A stretch of DNA of 64,000 nucleotides. Source: an uncultured Alphaproteobacteria bacterium. GTDB taxonomy: Bacteria > Pseudomonadota > Alphaproteobacteria > Micropepsales > Micropepsaceae. The position numbers and the translations under genes are program-made. Within the stretch, counting starts at the first letter, position 1, and the number at the start of each line of letters is the position of its first letter. Location: contig CADECX010000010.1 in NCBI GenBank assembly GCA_902825865.1, positions 1 to 64,000 of the forward strand, written 5' to 3'. Under the pieces are notes generated by a model that saw nothing but the letters and a program-made list of their open reading frames with translations, did not search any database and was not told where the DNA came from. Of the stretch, positions 42,356-51,592 are shown piece by piece.

Positions 42356-45300
42356 TCAAAAGCTGGCTGATCGTGAAGGCCCACCCCGCCCAAATATCCA
42401 AGTGCATAGTGCAGGAAGCACAAAGAGCGTGAGGACCGTAGCGGTGATGAGCCCCCCAATCACCACCGTGGCCAGCGGCTTTTGTACTTCTGCGCCGGTA
42501 CCAAGCGCGATAGCCATTGGAACAAACCCGAGTGACGCCACGAGCGCAGTCGTGAGGACCGGGCGCAGTCGTTCTACTGCTCCCTCGATAATGGCGGTAT
42601 GGGGCTCCGCCCCGTCACTCACGTGCTTACGGATGCTGCTCATCATGACCAGTCCGTTTAAGACCGCGACACCTGACAGTGCGATAAACCCAACCGCCGC
42701 AGAGATGGAAAAGGGCAGCCCGCGCAAAGCCAAGGCAAACACCCCTCCCGCAATAGCGAGTGGAATTGCACTAAAGACCGCAGCCGCAGGAATGAGACCG
42801 CCGAGGCCCATAAATAAAAGCGCGAATATCAGCACGAATACGAGCGGCACGACGACCAGCAGCCGTGCTTTAGCCGCCTGAAGACTTTCGTATTGACCGC
42901 CCCACTTGAGCCATGAGCCCGGCGGGAGGGCTACTTCGCTAGCGACGGCGCTCTGCGCTTCCTGAACAAAGGAACCGATGTCCCGGCCACGTATGTTGAG
43001 TTGCACAACGATACGTCGTTTTCCCTCTTCCCGACTAATCTGATTAAGACCTTCCGTATATCGGACCGATGCTACATCGCGAAGCGGAACAGATAGCCGG
43101 TGAGCCCCTTCACGGGCAGGAAGCATGATCGGTAGCGCGAGGACGCTTTGAATGTTGTTGCGTACCACATGGGGAAGACGGACTACCACTTCATATCGCT
43201 GGTCGCCTTCGAAAACCGTGCCAGCTTCCTTGCCACCGACTGCTACCTCGAGCGCGGTAGCTACTTCCTCAACGCTGAGACCTCGTCGAGCAATGGCGTT
43301 GCGGTCGAGCGCTACGTCAAGTGTAGGGTAACCTTGCGACTGTTCGACCCGAACGTCATTTGCGCCTTCTATTTTGGACATCACATCGCCGATGCGGTTC
43401 GCTGTGGCGAGCATGATCCCGAGGTCATCGCCGTACACCGCCACTGCAACGTCACTGCGGACACCCGCTACGAGCTCGTTGAACCGCATTTGAATTGGCT
43501 GCGTGAACTCGTAGGTGTTGCCGATAAGACCGCTGACTTTCTCTTCGATCTTTTCGATGAGCTCGGCTTTCGGTAGTGAAGGGTCGGGCCACTGAGCCCG
43601 GGGTTTCACTACGATGAAGGTGTCCGCCATACTGGGTGGCATAGGGTCGCTAGCTACTTCGGCCGTACCGGTTCGCGAGAATACAAGCTCCACTTCGGGG
43701 ATAGTACGAACAGCGCGCTCCACCGCGAACTGCATCCGTTGGGATTGCTCGATAGACGTGGATGGAATGCGTATCGCATTCATGAGCACGTCCTGCTCAT
43801 CGAGCTGCGGAATAAATACCTGTCCGATGAAAACAAACATAATAGCAGCAGCCACGAAGGTAAGACAGCCGCCCGCAACCACAGGCATCGGGCGGGCAAG
43901 GACCTTCACGAGAAGTTTCCGGTACCGCTCCTTGCTCCACCGGATAATACCGACGTCGGTTTCGGAGACACGGCCACGCAGAAACGTGGCGATGAGGGCT
44001 GGCACCGTCGTAAGGGAGAGGACGAACGCTGCCGCGAGGGCGAGCATCACTGTCACCGCCATTGGGAAAAACATCTTCCCCTCTACACCTTCAAACGTGA
44101 GCAGCGGCACATAGACAAGCAAAATAATCGCCTGTCCATACAATGAAGGCCGGATCATCTCTCGCGAAGCGGCAATCACTTCGGTCAGGCGGGACTCATT
44201 AGAGAGGATGCCCCCCTCTGCACGCTGTCGTTCTGCGATACGGCGAAGTGCGTTTTCCACGATAATAACTGCGCCATCAACGATGAGACCAAAGTCGAGT
44301 GCGCCAAGGCTCATAAGATTGCCGGATACCCCGAACCAGCGCATACCCATAGCGGTCATAAGCAGAGATATGGGAATAACTAGCGCAGTGATAATTGCGG
44401 CTCGAATATTTCCAAGGAGCCAAAAAAGAATGGCGATGACCAGCAGCGCACCCTCGAGCAAATTCTTGCCGACGGTATGTATAGTGGCATCGACAAGCTT
44501 TGAGCGGTCGTAAACCACTCGCAATTGCATCCCAGGTGGTAAGCTTGCTTTGACTTGTTCAAGTTTTTCTACCACGGCGGCAGAAACCGTACGGCTATTC
44601 TCTCCAATGCGCATGAGCGCCGTACCGATGACGACTTCCTGGCCATCTTCGCTTGCTGAGCCCGTGCGCATTGCGCCCCCAATGCGTACATCGGCAACGT
44701 TTCCAACGGTTATCGGCGTGCCCTGTCGTTCGGCGACAACGGCGTTTCTTATTTGATCCATAGTTCGAACGCGGGCGTCCGCGCGCACGAGGAAGGCTTC
44801 GCCTCCGCGCTCAATTAAGTTGCCGCTTACCGCAAGGTTCGTCGCCTCGAGAGCACGGGCAAGATCAGAAAAGGAAATGCCGTATGCGGCGAGCATCGTA
44901 GGCTTAGGCTCGACAACGTATTGTTTCTCGTAGCCGCCAATCCCGTCCACTTCGGCGACGCCGGGCACATTTCGAAGTTGGGGGCGAACAATCCAATCCT
45001 CTACGGAGCGCAGATAGGCTTGTAGCGCCACGTCATCTCGGAGAACCTCACCAATCGGAGTTCGGTACGAGCCGTCTCGCTGCCAGCCGAGCGAACTGCT
45101 CGCACCCTTTTGGTCGCGGGCCGTATATTCGAGTGTCCACATAACGATTTCGCCGAGGCCGGTTGAGATTGGGCCCATGCGTGGATCGACATTCGGAGGC
45201 AGGACCTCTCGGACGTTTGTAAGCCGCTCGGCAATCTGCTGGCGCGCAAAATAGATGTCGATCCCATCATCAAAGACGGCGGTAACTTGACTAAAGCCAT

Positions 45301-45562
45301 TTCTCGATAGCGACCGCGTCGTGCGCAGACCGGGGATACCCGCAATGGCATTTTCGATGGGATAGGTAACCCGTTTCTCAATTTCGACCGGGGAGAGTGA
45401 TGGAGCAGTGGTATTAATCTGCACCTGCTTGTTGGTGACATCTGGTACCGCGTCGATGGGGAGGCGCGGGAGGGCAATTGCTCCGACGATGGCAACTAAC
45501 AGAGTGACGAAAAGCACCACGTACCGGTGGCGCACCGCGAAGGTTAGGATGGCGTCAATCAC
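42356..45562 (-). CDS. czcA: CzcA-like heavy-metal RND efflux pump
   Basis: A 1068-residue HME-RND pump, probably for divalent ions such as Zn, Co or Cd. Signatures are LPIDAVPDVTNKQVQINT, RQQIAERLTNVREVLPPNV, NLAVSGNLIERGGEAFLV and [23 protein letters not shown]. The GTG start at 45562 overlaps the adaptor stop codon by eight bases. The last residues beyond the twelfth membrane segment are short. There is no outer-membrane channel gene in this operon. Confidence 0.92.
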   Translation of the reverse strand: MIDAILTFAVRHRYVVLFVTLLVAIVGAIALPRLPIDAVPDVTNKQVQINTTAPSLSPVEIEKRVTYPIENAIAGIPGLRTTRSLSRNGFSQVTAVFDDGIDIYFARQQIAERLTNVREVLPPNVDPRMGPISTGLGEIVMWTLEYTARDQKGASSSLGWQRDGSYRTPIGEVLRDDVALQAYLRSVEDWIVRPQLRNVPGVAEVDGIGGYEKQYVVEPKPTMLAAYGISFSDLARALEATNLAVSGNLIERGGEAFLVRADARVRTMDQIRNAVVAERQGTPITVGNVADVRIGGAMRTGSASEDGQEVVIGTALMRIGENSRTVSAAVVEKLEQVKASLPPGMQLRVVYDRSKLVDATIHTVGKNLLEGALLVIAILFWLLGNIRAAIITALVIPISLLMTAMGMRWFGVSGNLMSLGALDFGLIVDGAVIIVENALRRIAERQRAEGGILSNESRLTEVIAASREMIRPSLYGQAIILLVYVPLLTFEGVEGKMFFPMAVTVMLALAAAFVLSLTTVPALIATFLRGRVSETDVGIIRWSKERYRKLLVKVLARPMPVVAGGCLTFVAAAIMFVFIGQVFIPQLDEQDVLMNAIRIPSTSIEQSQRMQFAVERAVRTIPEVELVFSRTGTAEVASDPMPPSMADTFIVVKPRAQWPDPSLPKAELIEKIEEKVSGLIGNTYEFTQPIQMRFNELVAGVRSDVAVAVYGDDLGIMLATANRIGDVMSKIEGANDVRVEQSQGYPTLDVALDRNAIARRGLSVEEVATALEVAVGGKEAGTVFEGDQRYEVVVRLPHVVRNNIQSVLALPIMLPAREGAHRLSVPLRDVASVRYTEGLNQISREEGKRRIVVQLNIRGRDIGSFVQEAQSAVASEVALPPGSWLKWGGQYESLQAAKARLLVVVPLVFVLIFALLFMGLGGLIPAAAVFSAIPLAIAGGVFALALRGLPFSISAAVGFIALSGVAVLNGLVMMSSIRKHVSDGAEPHTAIIEGAVERLRPVLTTALVASLGFVPMAIALGTGAEVQKPLATVVIGGLITATVLTLFVLPALCTWIFGRGGPSRSASF

Positions 45563-46733
45563 TGTCGCCCCCACTACCTTTTTCCAGTTCGGCTTTGAGG
45601 AGGAATGCGTTAGCGCCGGCGATCCGGTCACCCGGCTTCAAACCCGAGCGCACTTCGGTCATCGTTCCGGCCTCCGGACCAGGGAGTATCTTACGCACGG
45701 CAAATCCCTTGGCGGTGCGAACGAAAACCGCATCTTCCCCTTGGATTTTTTGCAATGCCTCGGTCGGCACTAGGACCGCGTTTTCATCGGTACTGTGGGC
45801 TCCGACAATGATCCGCGCTGAAACGAGTTGGCCGGGCTGAAGCGCTGCCGCGCTCGACGGCAGGAGAACTACGGTTGCCGCACGGCTTTCGGTGCTAACG
45901 TCCGGTGTGATTGCACGCACCCGGGCAGCAATGTTGCCGGCCGAAAGCTCTATTATCGCTACATCACCAACGCGCACTCTTTGAGCGTCGCTAGATGGTA
46001 CTGCCGCATGAACTTCAAGCTTGGCAGGATCAGCGACCCTAAAGAGTTCAGTGCCCGCAACCACGTACGCGCCAAGCACTGCCGGGGCTGCGGTGATACG
46101 GCCTGCTACCGGGCTCAAGATGTTGAGGGAGACGCCATCCTGCGCTAGCCCCGAGGCGCGGCTTGCAGCATCCGCGCGGGCTCGTTCCGCTTGGGCCACT
46201 TGCAGTTCGGCTTCCGCCGCATCAAAGTCTTGGCGAGAGGTCGCGTTCGCAGCAAGCAAGTTTTGTTGCCGGTTATAGGTTTGCTGCGCTCGAACCAACC
46301 GTGCAACCGCTGCTGCGCGTTCTTGAGCGAGGAGCGCGGCCTCTCGACTTTGAATAGACCCGAGTACCTCTCCCCTACGCACCGCATCGCCTAGGCGTTT
46401 GCCTATCCTTGTAACCGTGCCATCCGCTCTTGCCCCAATCACCGCCGCGCCTTCAGGCGTGGCCGCGACGGTTGCTTGGGCGATCACCTGGGCTGAGAGT
46501 CCGCCAGCTTCAACCTTCACGACCGCTATGCCCGCTGAGGCGATTTTCTCTTCGTCGAGATCAACAGATGTTTTAGTGGAGGTTTCCTCCTCCCCGGCAA
46601 CTTCGGTGTCGTGCTCAGGCGTGAGGATGTACCGGCCTACAGCAATTCCTACCGCCAGAGTAACTAGCATTAGTGCCGCAATGAGATACCAACGTGCGGA
46701 CCCCGGGGGCCGCGAGCGCGTGAATTCGGTCAA
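45555..46733 (-). CDS. czcB: CzcB-like RND periplasmic adaptor
   Basis: A 392-residue membrane-fusion protein with an N-terminal membrane anchor (WYLIAALMLVTLAVGIAVG), an acidic stretch, the lipoyl-like barrel-sandwich (GARADGTVTRIGKRLGDAVRRGEVLGS), a long coiled-coil (QERAAAVARLVRAQQTYNRQ) and a C-terminal barrel ending LKPGDRIAGANAFLLKAEL. It pairs with the downstream czcA-like gene, to which it is translationally coupled. It lacks an N-terminal Cys, so it is not a lipoprotein, unlike the CzcB at 53.3 kb. Confidence 0.9.
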   Translation of the reverse strand: MTEFTRSRPPGSARWYLIAALMLVTLAVGIAVGRYILTPEHDTEVAGEEETSTKTSVDLDEEKIASAGIAVVKVEAGGLSAQVIAQATVAATPEGAAVIGARADGTVTRIGKRLGDAVRRGEVLGSIQSREAALLAQERAAAVARLVRAQQTYNRQQNLLAANATSRQDFDAAEAELQVAQAERARADAASRASGLAQDGVSLNILSPVAGRITAAPAVLGAYVVAGTELFRVADPAKLEVHAAVPSSDAQRVRVGDVAIIELSAGNIAARVRAITPDVSTESRAATVVLLPSSAAALQPGQLVSARIIVGAHSTDENAVLVPTEALQKIQGEDAVFVRTAKGFAVRKILPGPEAGTMTEVRSGLKPGDRIAGANAFLLKAELEKGSGGDSD

Positions 46734-46787
46734 AGAAAGTGCTCCCTGTCGCGTTTAGGAAATAGTTGCGCGTGGTCGCGCAGACCA

Positions 46788-47159
46788 CTACGCGCGCGGG
46801 GGTCGCAACAGAGAAAAAGTGGGGGCAGTTGGAGCGCTGCTCGTGGCCGGCTCGAACACATTCGTTGCTGTCAGGGTCGCGCCGAACGTCGGGTGCTCCG
46901 TACGAGCAACACCTACCCAGTGGTAGCAGTGGCAGAACTGACAGGGCACGCCTTTTGTCGTCTCGGTGTCGCCTTGCTTGGCTGCGGCGTGTGTACCCAC
47001 AGAGTAGTTGGCCAACTCGAGGGAGATATTACCGGAGCCGTTCTGGTCGAAGTCGGCAGCGCAGATGCAGCTATCGTAGGAAGGCAACAGAAAGGCAAGC
47101 GCGAGGGCACAGGTGAGGAGCACCCGTATCGGACCACGCGCGGCTAGCCATTTTCTCAT
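46788..47159 (-). CDS. HC-rich small secreted protein upstream of czcBA (CzcI-like)
   Basis: A 123-residue protein with an N-terminal signal peptide (VLLTCALALAFLLPSYDSC), a His/Cys cluster (CQFCHCYHWVG) and the C-terminal tail SLLRPPRA. The protein at 51593 has the same layout: a signal peptide, CIHGHCHHWAG and the tail LLRPPRA. Both sit immediately before czc operons, the position of CzcI in other bacteria. Function is unknown; a metal-binding or sensing role is inferred. Confidence 0.65.
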   Translation of the reverse strand: MRKWLAARGPIRVLLTCALALAFLLPSYDSCICAADFDQNGSGNISLELANYSVGTHAAAKQGDTETTKGVPCQFCHCYHWVGVARTEHPTFGATLTATNVFEPATSSAPTAPTFSLLRPPRA

Positions 47160-47261
47160 TGGGCTGACCGTAGCACTCCTTCTGGTTGGCCTTCAACCTG
47201 GATGGGATTAGTCGTGTTCCGTGGTATCGTAACCGTAATCTTACCCGACCCGGGAACAATC

Positions 47262-47879
47262 ATGAGTGACGACTGCTGCGGCCCTAAAGACCTTACGCAT
47301 ACGACACCAGCTTATCGGCGCGCACTCTGGATAGTAGTGCTCGTGAATGTGGGGTACGGCATTATCGAAATGATTGGTGGCTTTGTCGCAGGCTCTCAGG
47401 CGCTTAAGGCTGATGCCCTCGATTTTCTCGGCGATGGAAGCATCACTTTTGTGGGGCTGCTTGCTATTGCATGGAGCGCTCGTGCCCGCTCTCAAACTGC
47501 GCTTGCGCAAGGCATCTTTTTGGCTGCCCTTGGTATCGGCGTCTTCGTCAGCACTATCTATCGAGTGATGACGGCAGTTAGTCCAGAAGCAGAGCTAATG
47601 GGCGGGCTTGGGCTGGTCGCACTGATGGTAAATGTCGCAGCGGCGTGGGTGTTGTCTAAGTTCAAAGGCGGAGATGCGAATATGAAAGCGGTCTGGCTCT
47701 TTAGCCGGAACGACGCCCTCGGTAATGCTGCTGTGGTCGTCGCTGCCGGATTGGTATGGGCGCTTAACTCGGCTTGGCCTGACCTTATTGTGGCCTTCGG
47801 CATTGCGGGCCTCTTTATTTACTCCGCGTGGGACATTATCGCCGACGCGCGCCGCGAGTTACGTGAAAAGCGGCTTTAG
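47262..47879 (+). CDS. Cation diffusion facilitator lacking the C-terminal domain
   Basis: A 205-residue CDF-type transporter with six membrane segments. Metal-binding Asp/Asn/His-type positions appear as DALDFLGD in segment two and SRNDALGN in segment five. Usual CDF proteins have about 300 residues with a cytoplasmic ferredoxin-like C-terminal domain; that domain is absent, as in a known group of minimal CDF proteins. The N-terminus carries MSDDCCGPK, a vicinal Cys pair. The ATG at 47262 follows a divergent promoter shared with the HC-rich protein gene. It overlaps the convergent MAPEG gene by four bases. Confidence 0.85.
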   Translation: MSDDCCGPKDLTHTTPAYRRALWIVVLVNVGYGIIEMIGGFVAGSQALKADALDFLGDGSITFVGLLAIAWSARARSQTALAQGIFLAALGIGVFVSTIYRVMTAVSPEAELMGGLGLVALMVNVAAAWVLSKFKGGDANMKAVWLFSRNDALGNAAVVVAAGLVWALNSAWPDLIVAFGIAGLFIYSAWDIIADARRELREKRL

Positions 47880-48421
47880 AATAGCTTTCCGACCATTATC
47901 CCGATTGCAAGGATGTACCCGATCAAAAAGGGGAGCACGGTCGTCACCATGCCGAACGCACGGGCAGCAGCACCTTTGGGGTACGCGCGCAGAAATGTGA
48001 TCCGGCCGATTGAGAAAAGGAATACGGCGCTGGGCAGTAACGCCAGCGCGGGACCGGAGAGCAACGTTGCCAAAGCAAAGATGGCACCGAGCGCGATAAC
48101 TGCTTGCTCTAAAGTGTTTTGGAGAAATGCACGGGGTACGGCGATTTCCGCGCTCGGGACGGTATAGGCGGAGCCCTTCATATCTTCCGGTGAGTAAAAG
48201 CGAACCCTCGACACCATCCGCACTCCTATCACGACCCAAATAACCACAAACATGCTTAGCTGAGCTGCAAATGCCAGACGATCCGCCATGTCTTCGGGGA
48301 ACGAGAAATAATGCGGAAGAAGCAAATAACCAGCGTAGAGAATTGCGGAGGAAAAGGCCGTAGAGACTAGCGCGCTCGCGACAATCCCGCGCTGTTGCGA
48401 TTTGAGATCGTTCCTCTCCAT
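47876..48421 (-). CDS. MAPEG-family membrane protein
   Basis: About 181 residues with four membrane segments. The typical MAPEG segment SRVRFYSPEDMKGSAY, then PSAEIAVPRAFLQNTLEQ and the later GRITFLRAYPKGAAARAFGM are clear. MAPEG proteins include glutathione-dependent membrane enzymes; the bacterial role is mostly unknown. The start is the ATG at 48421 (frame open to 48439). It is divergent from the AraC-type gene. Confidence 0.85.
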   Translation of the reverse strand: MERNDLKSQQRGIVASALVSTAFSSAILYAGYLLLPHYFSFPEDMADRLAFAAQLSMFVVIWVVIGVRMVSRVRFYSPEDMKGSAYTVPSAEIAVPRAFLQNTLEQAVIALGAIFALATLLSGPALALLPSAVFLFSIGRITFLRAYPKGAAARAFGMVTTVLPFLIGYILAIGIMVGKLF

Positions 48422-48555
48422 GGCGTTAGTATACCTCAAAGTCCCACATCGGTCAGAAGTTCCGGGGTCAACTGGCGAGGCTACCCAGGCGAAACTTGTT
48501 GTGCTCGCTGCCTTTTTGATGCCTTGCTTGTCGCTCGACTATCGAAGGTTGGGCG

Positions 48556-49311
48556 GTGCCGTTTTCCTCAGGAAAGAATATTTCTGATCTTGGACTCGGT
48601 TGGGGCTTGCATTGCGGGCATCTCAATGGCGAAGCGTCGTGTGCTCACCATGCATTAAAAATCTGTATCGCCAGCGATTCGACCATCATGGTCAACCTCG
48701 CCGAATCAACAATCTGGGCGTCCGCCGTGCTCGTCCGAAGCGGTATTCGACACGCCCTACGCAATGACGAAGGAATGACGTGTTCATTGTATATCGATCC
48801 CGATTGTGAAGCGGCGGCAGGCTTGGCGAAGCTCGCTGGACCGACCGGTGTTATTTCTCTTAGCGGAGCGGTCGAGCGCGCCGCTCGTAAATGCGTACGA
48901 CTTATAATTTCCAGCGGTGTGGGCGCCCAGACGGCGTTTGAGGAATTCAGTACCTTGTTGGGCAGTCCAAAGACCGGTCGCATTTGCGACCCGAGAGTAG
49001 GTGTCGCGCTCGCGGCACTGATTGATGGTCATCACAACCGCTTGCCGCTTGCGGGCCTTGCACGGAATGCGGGCCTATCCCAACAACGCTTTGCCGCAGT
49101 TTTCAGAGAATCGACCGGACTTCCTGTGCGCACCTATGTGCGCTGGCTGCGAATGCAAACAGCGGTTGGCGCCATCGCAAGAGGTTCGGACTTGACCTCC
49201 GCTACCAAAGCGGCTGGATATTCAAGCGAAAAACAATTCGTAAATTACTTTCGTCATTTTTTTGGGGTGTTGCCGTCCGCATTTGCGATGACTCTCCGAA
49301 AGAGGCGGTGA
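48556..49311 (+). CDS. AraC-family transcriptional regulator
   Basis: A 251-residue regulator with an N-terminal effector-like half and a C-terminal double helix-turn-helix (PLAGLARNAGLSQQRFAAVF and SATKAAGYSSEKQFVNYFRHFFG). This matches the AraC/XylS family. The start is uncertain; a GTG at 48556 is used. It is divergent from the MAPEG gene and could control that gene. Its effector is unknown. Confidence 0.82.
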   Translation: MPFSSGKNISDLGLGWGLHCGHLNGEASCAHHALKICIASDSTIMVNLAESTIWASAVLVRSGIRHALRNDEGMTCSLYIDPDCEAAAGLAKLAGPTGVISLSGAVERAARKCVRLIISSGVGAQTAFEEFSTLLGSPKTGRICDPRVGVALAALIDGHHNRLPLAGLARNAGLSQQRFAAVFRESTGLPVRTYVRWLRMQTAVGAIARGSDLTSATKAAGYSSEKQFVNYFRHFFGVLPSAFAMTLRKRR

Positions 49312-49639
49312 CCACCAGTTTTGTGCTCACTTTCGATTCAACCGCGTGGCAAGCGACGCTGTCCCCGATTGTGTTGCGCCCAATGATTCGGCGAATTGCC
49401 TAAATAGTATGCAAACCAGTTCTACGGCGTAGGCTGCCGCTTTAGTTTGCATTGTGCTGTTGCGCCAGAAACACAGGAAAGTTGGAAAAACCTGTTTCCT
49501 TTCCAAATTCGCCCCCGCAAAGTGCGTTATCTGCATTTGGTGCGGTGCATATAAATGTATGGGTTGCCCGTCGGCGACAGTGTCGGCAAGTCGGTTTAAT
49601 AGGGCGGCCATTGGCCAAACACTACGAGGGGTATAAAAA
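49312..49639. other. Intergenic region before the porin gene, nothing recognised
   Basis: About 330 bases with no convincing coding frame. The ribosome-site-like GAGGGG just before 49640 belongs to the porin gene. Confidence 0.5.
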
Positions 49640-50467
49640 ATGTACGGGAATCATAATCTTAGCAAAACTAGCGGCCTGCCGGTCCCAATGCGCTTGCGGT
49701 TTCGCCTGCTCAAGGGTGCAGTTTGCCTAATGGGCCTCGTTGGCATCGGCACAAGCGCGCCTGCCTTGGCCCAAGATGCGCCGTCTTGGGCGCTGACCGG
49801 CAGCGTTGCCGTGCAAAGCGATTATAAGTTCCGCGGCATCAGCCAGAATGATCGCGAACCGTCGCCGCAGGGTTCGCTGACCCTCACCGGTCCGGAAGGT
49901 TTCTATGTCAGCGCCTGGGCCTCGACGGTGGATTTCGATCCCACCAGCTCGAGCAATCCCCATGTCGAACTCGACATCTATGGCGGCAAGCACACCGACC
50001 TGTGGGGCGTGGACTGGAATTTCATGCCCTACTACTACGCCTACCCGTCGCAGAATTATGGCTCCGGTCCCAAGGCCGACTATTTCGAAATCATCAACCA
50101 GTTCACCAAGGCAGTTGGTCCGGCGACCTTCAGCGGCAGCTGGGCCTGGTCTGACAACCTGCCCTTCAACGGCGGCACCGGCAACGCGCTGTACGGCACT
50201 ATCGCCTACACCGTGACGGACTGGCTGACGGTCAGCGGCCAGATCGGCCATCAGTGGGCGCAGAACGCCAAGTATGTCGGCTCCAGCGACTATACCTATG
50301 GCGACATCGGCGCCACCGCGACCTGGAAGGGCTTCGCGCTGGACCTGCGCTATAACGGCACCGACCTGAACACCACCCAGTGCGCGGCGTTCTATATGGC
50401 CACGACGAATGCCTGCAAAGGCAACTTCGTCGCCACCCTGACCTACAATATCAGCCTGCTGCCGTAA
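49640..50467 (+). CDS. TorF-family putative porin
   Basis: A 275-residue outer-membrane protein. The signal peptide ends SAPALAQDA. The mature start SWALTGSVAVQSDYKFRGISQNDREPS is the family signature (Gcw_chp/TorF). Alternating beta strands follow, as YGGKHTDLWGVDWNFMPYYY and DWLTVSGQIGHQWAQN. Codon use is very GC-rich, like the flanking backbone genes. A strong terminator follows directly, so it is monocistronic. Confidence 0.9.
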   Translation: MYGNHNLSKTSGLPVPMRLRFRLLKGAVCLMGLVGIGTSAPALAQDAPSWALTGSVAVQSDYKFRGISQNDREPSPQGSLTLTGPEGFYVSAWASTVDFDPTSSSNPHVELDIYGGKHTDLWGVDWNFMPYYYAYPSQNYGSGPKADYFEIINQFTKAVGPATFSGSWAWSDNLPFNGGTGNALYGTIAYTVTDWLTVSGQIGHQWAQNAKYVGSSDYTYGDIGATATWKGFALDLRYNGTDLNTTQCAAFYMATTNACKGNFVATLTYNISLLP

Positions 50468-50485
50468 TCGCGCAGGCCTCTGAGT

Positions 50486-50521
50486 AAAAAAGCCCGCAAG
50501 GTTATGCCTTGCGGGCTTTTT
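50486..50521 (+). terminator. Rho-independent terminator of the porin gene
   Basis: AGCCCGCAAGG (50491-50501) pairs with CCTTGCGGGCT (50506-50516) around TTATG, followed by a T run. An A run precedes the stem, so it may also work in the other direction. Confidence 0.9.
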
Positions 50522-50691
50522 GCTACCCCCCTGAACATGGGTTAGGACGACGCCCTTGATCTGGTAATGCGTAGAAAGATGGCCTCGTTTTGCGCAGGGA
50601 ACTGGGCACCTGGACCCCAGCAGTGTTCAAGTTGTTTCAGCCGGTATGCATCACCGCGTCGTGCACGAGACAATGGCGAGACAAAGGAGAG

Positions 50692-50900
50692 AGACGGCGA
50701 CGCGGATATGAAAGCCGTCTGGCTTTTTAGCCGGAACGATGCCCTTGGTAATGTGCCGTGATCGCAGCTGCTGGGTTATGGGCGCTTAACTCGCCTTGGC
50801 CTGACCTTATGTGGCCTTCGGCATCGCCGGCCTATTTATCTATTCCGCATGGGACATTATCGCCGACGCGCGCCGCGAGTTACAAAAAAAGCGCCACTAG
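50692..50900 (+). pseudogene. Frameshifted 3' fragment of a CDF transporter gene
   Basis: The sequence encodes GDADMKAVWLFSRNDALGN, then an early stop caused by lost bases, then fragments matching the rest of the CDF gene at 47262 (LNSPWPDL, and the final FIYSAWDIIADARRELREK region in another frame). It is very similar to 47668-47879. Both ends are truncated. The gap up to 51176 shows no other gene. Confidence 0.8.
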
Positions 50901-51176
50901 ACGCTTCTGCGCGCGTATCCCAGAGTTGCTGCTGCCCGTGCTTTCGGCATGCTGCTTCCTTCGCATCGGGTTCGAGCTTCTTAAGGTGCCAGCGGTAGCC
51001 AAACGGTGCTTGGCCCCTGATCGCGCGAGTGAGAGGTGTGCATGGGCCGCTCCGCGTCTAATCACCGGGATTCTAGCTCAGCCACCGCAATCTTCAACCC
51101 GGATAGGTGGTACCAGTGCAAAGCTTTTTGCCGAAATGTGGGGCGCGCCCTTCGACGGAAAACGCCAATTCCCTGT

Positions 51177-51470
51177 CTAATGCAGTGAGTGGTAAAACCG
51201 TGCCCACCAAGTGTTGGTGTAATAACACGACCGATCGGTCTGGCTTAAAAGGTCATGGGCGCATGATCGCCCTGTCTTATCCAGGATGAATCCCCGCGCC
51301 TCCATGCATGCTTCCGTCAGCTCCCCCAGATCAAATTTGGTTAGATTCTGGCCCCTCGCTCGGTTCGTAGCTTTCACTTGGCATTCGGCGAGGACTTTCT
51401 GCTCCGGTGGGCTGCACCCCAGCAATAACAGTGGTGCTCCAATAGCCATAATCAAACGAATGTTGACCAT
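51177..51470 (-). CDS. Small lipoprotein
   Basis: About 97 residues from the ATG at 51470 (frame open to a GTG at 51500). The lipobox is LLLLGC, after which the mature protein has four more cysteines (ECQVKA, EACMEARGF, CAHDLL, CYYTNT). Small Cys-containing lipoproteins of this pattern occur widely in Proteobacteria without known function. It is divergent from the HC-rich protein gene at 51593. Confidence 0.65.
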   Translation of the reverse strand: MVNIRLIMAIGAPLLLLGCSPPEQKVLAECQVKATNRARGQNLTKFDLGELTEACMEARGFILDKTGRSCAHDLLSQTDRSCYYTNTWWARFYHSLH

Positions 51471-51592
51471 TGTTCGCAGGAATCCTGAGCGCTTCGGCAC
51501 CTTAACCGCCTAAGGCTAAGGGGCAATACTGATTAGGGAACTATTAGCCTCGCGGGAGTACCCTCGTCGGCGCGAATGTGTTAGGAAACCGC

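Noticed and set aside
47184..47198. GGTTG-GCCTT-CAACC inverted repeat between the HC-rich gene and the CDF gene as a regulator operator.
   Set aside because: Five-base arms are too short to be meaningful without other copies, and no metalloregulator gene is nearby.
49327..49611. A 94-codon minus-strand frame upstream of the porin.
   Set aside because: No family match, no ribosome site and no neighbour on its strand; likely chance.
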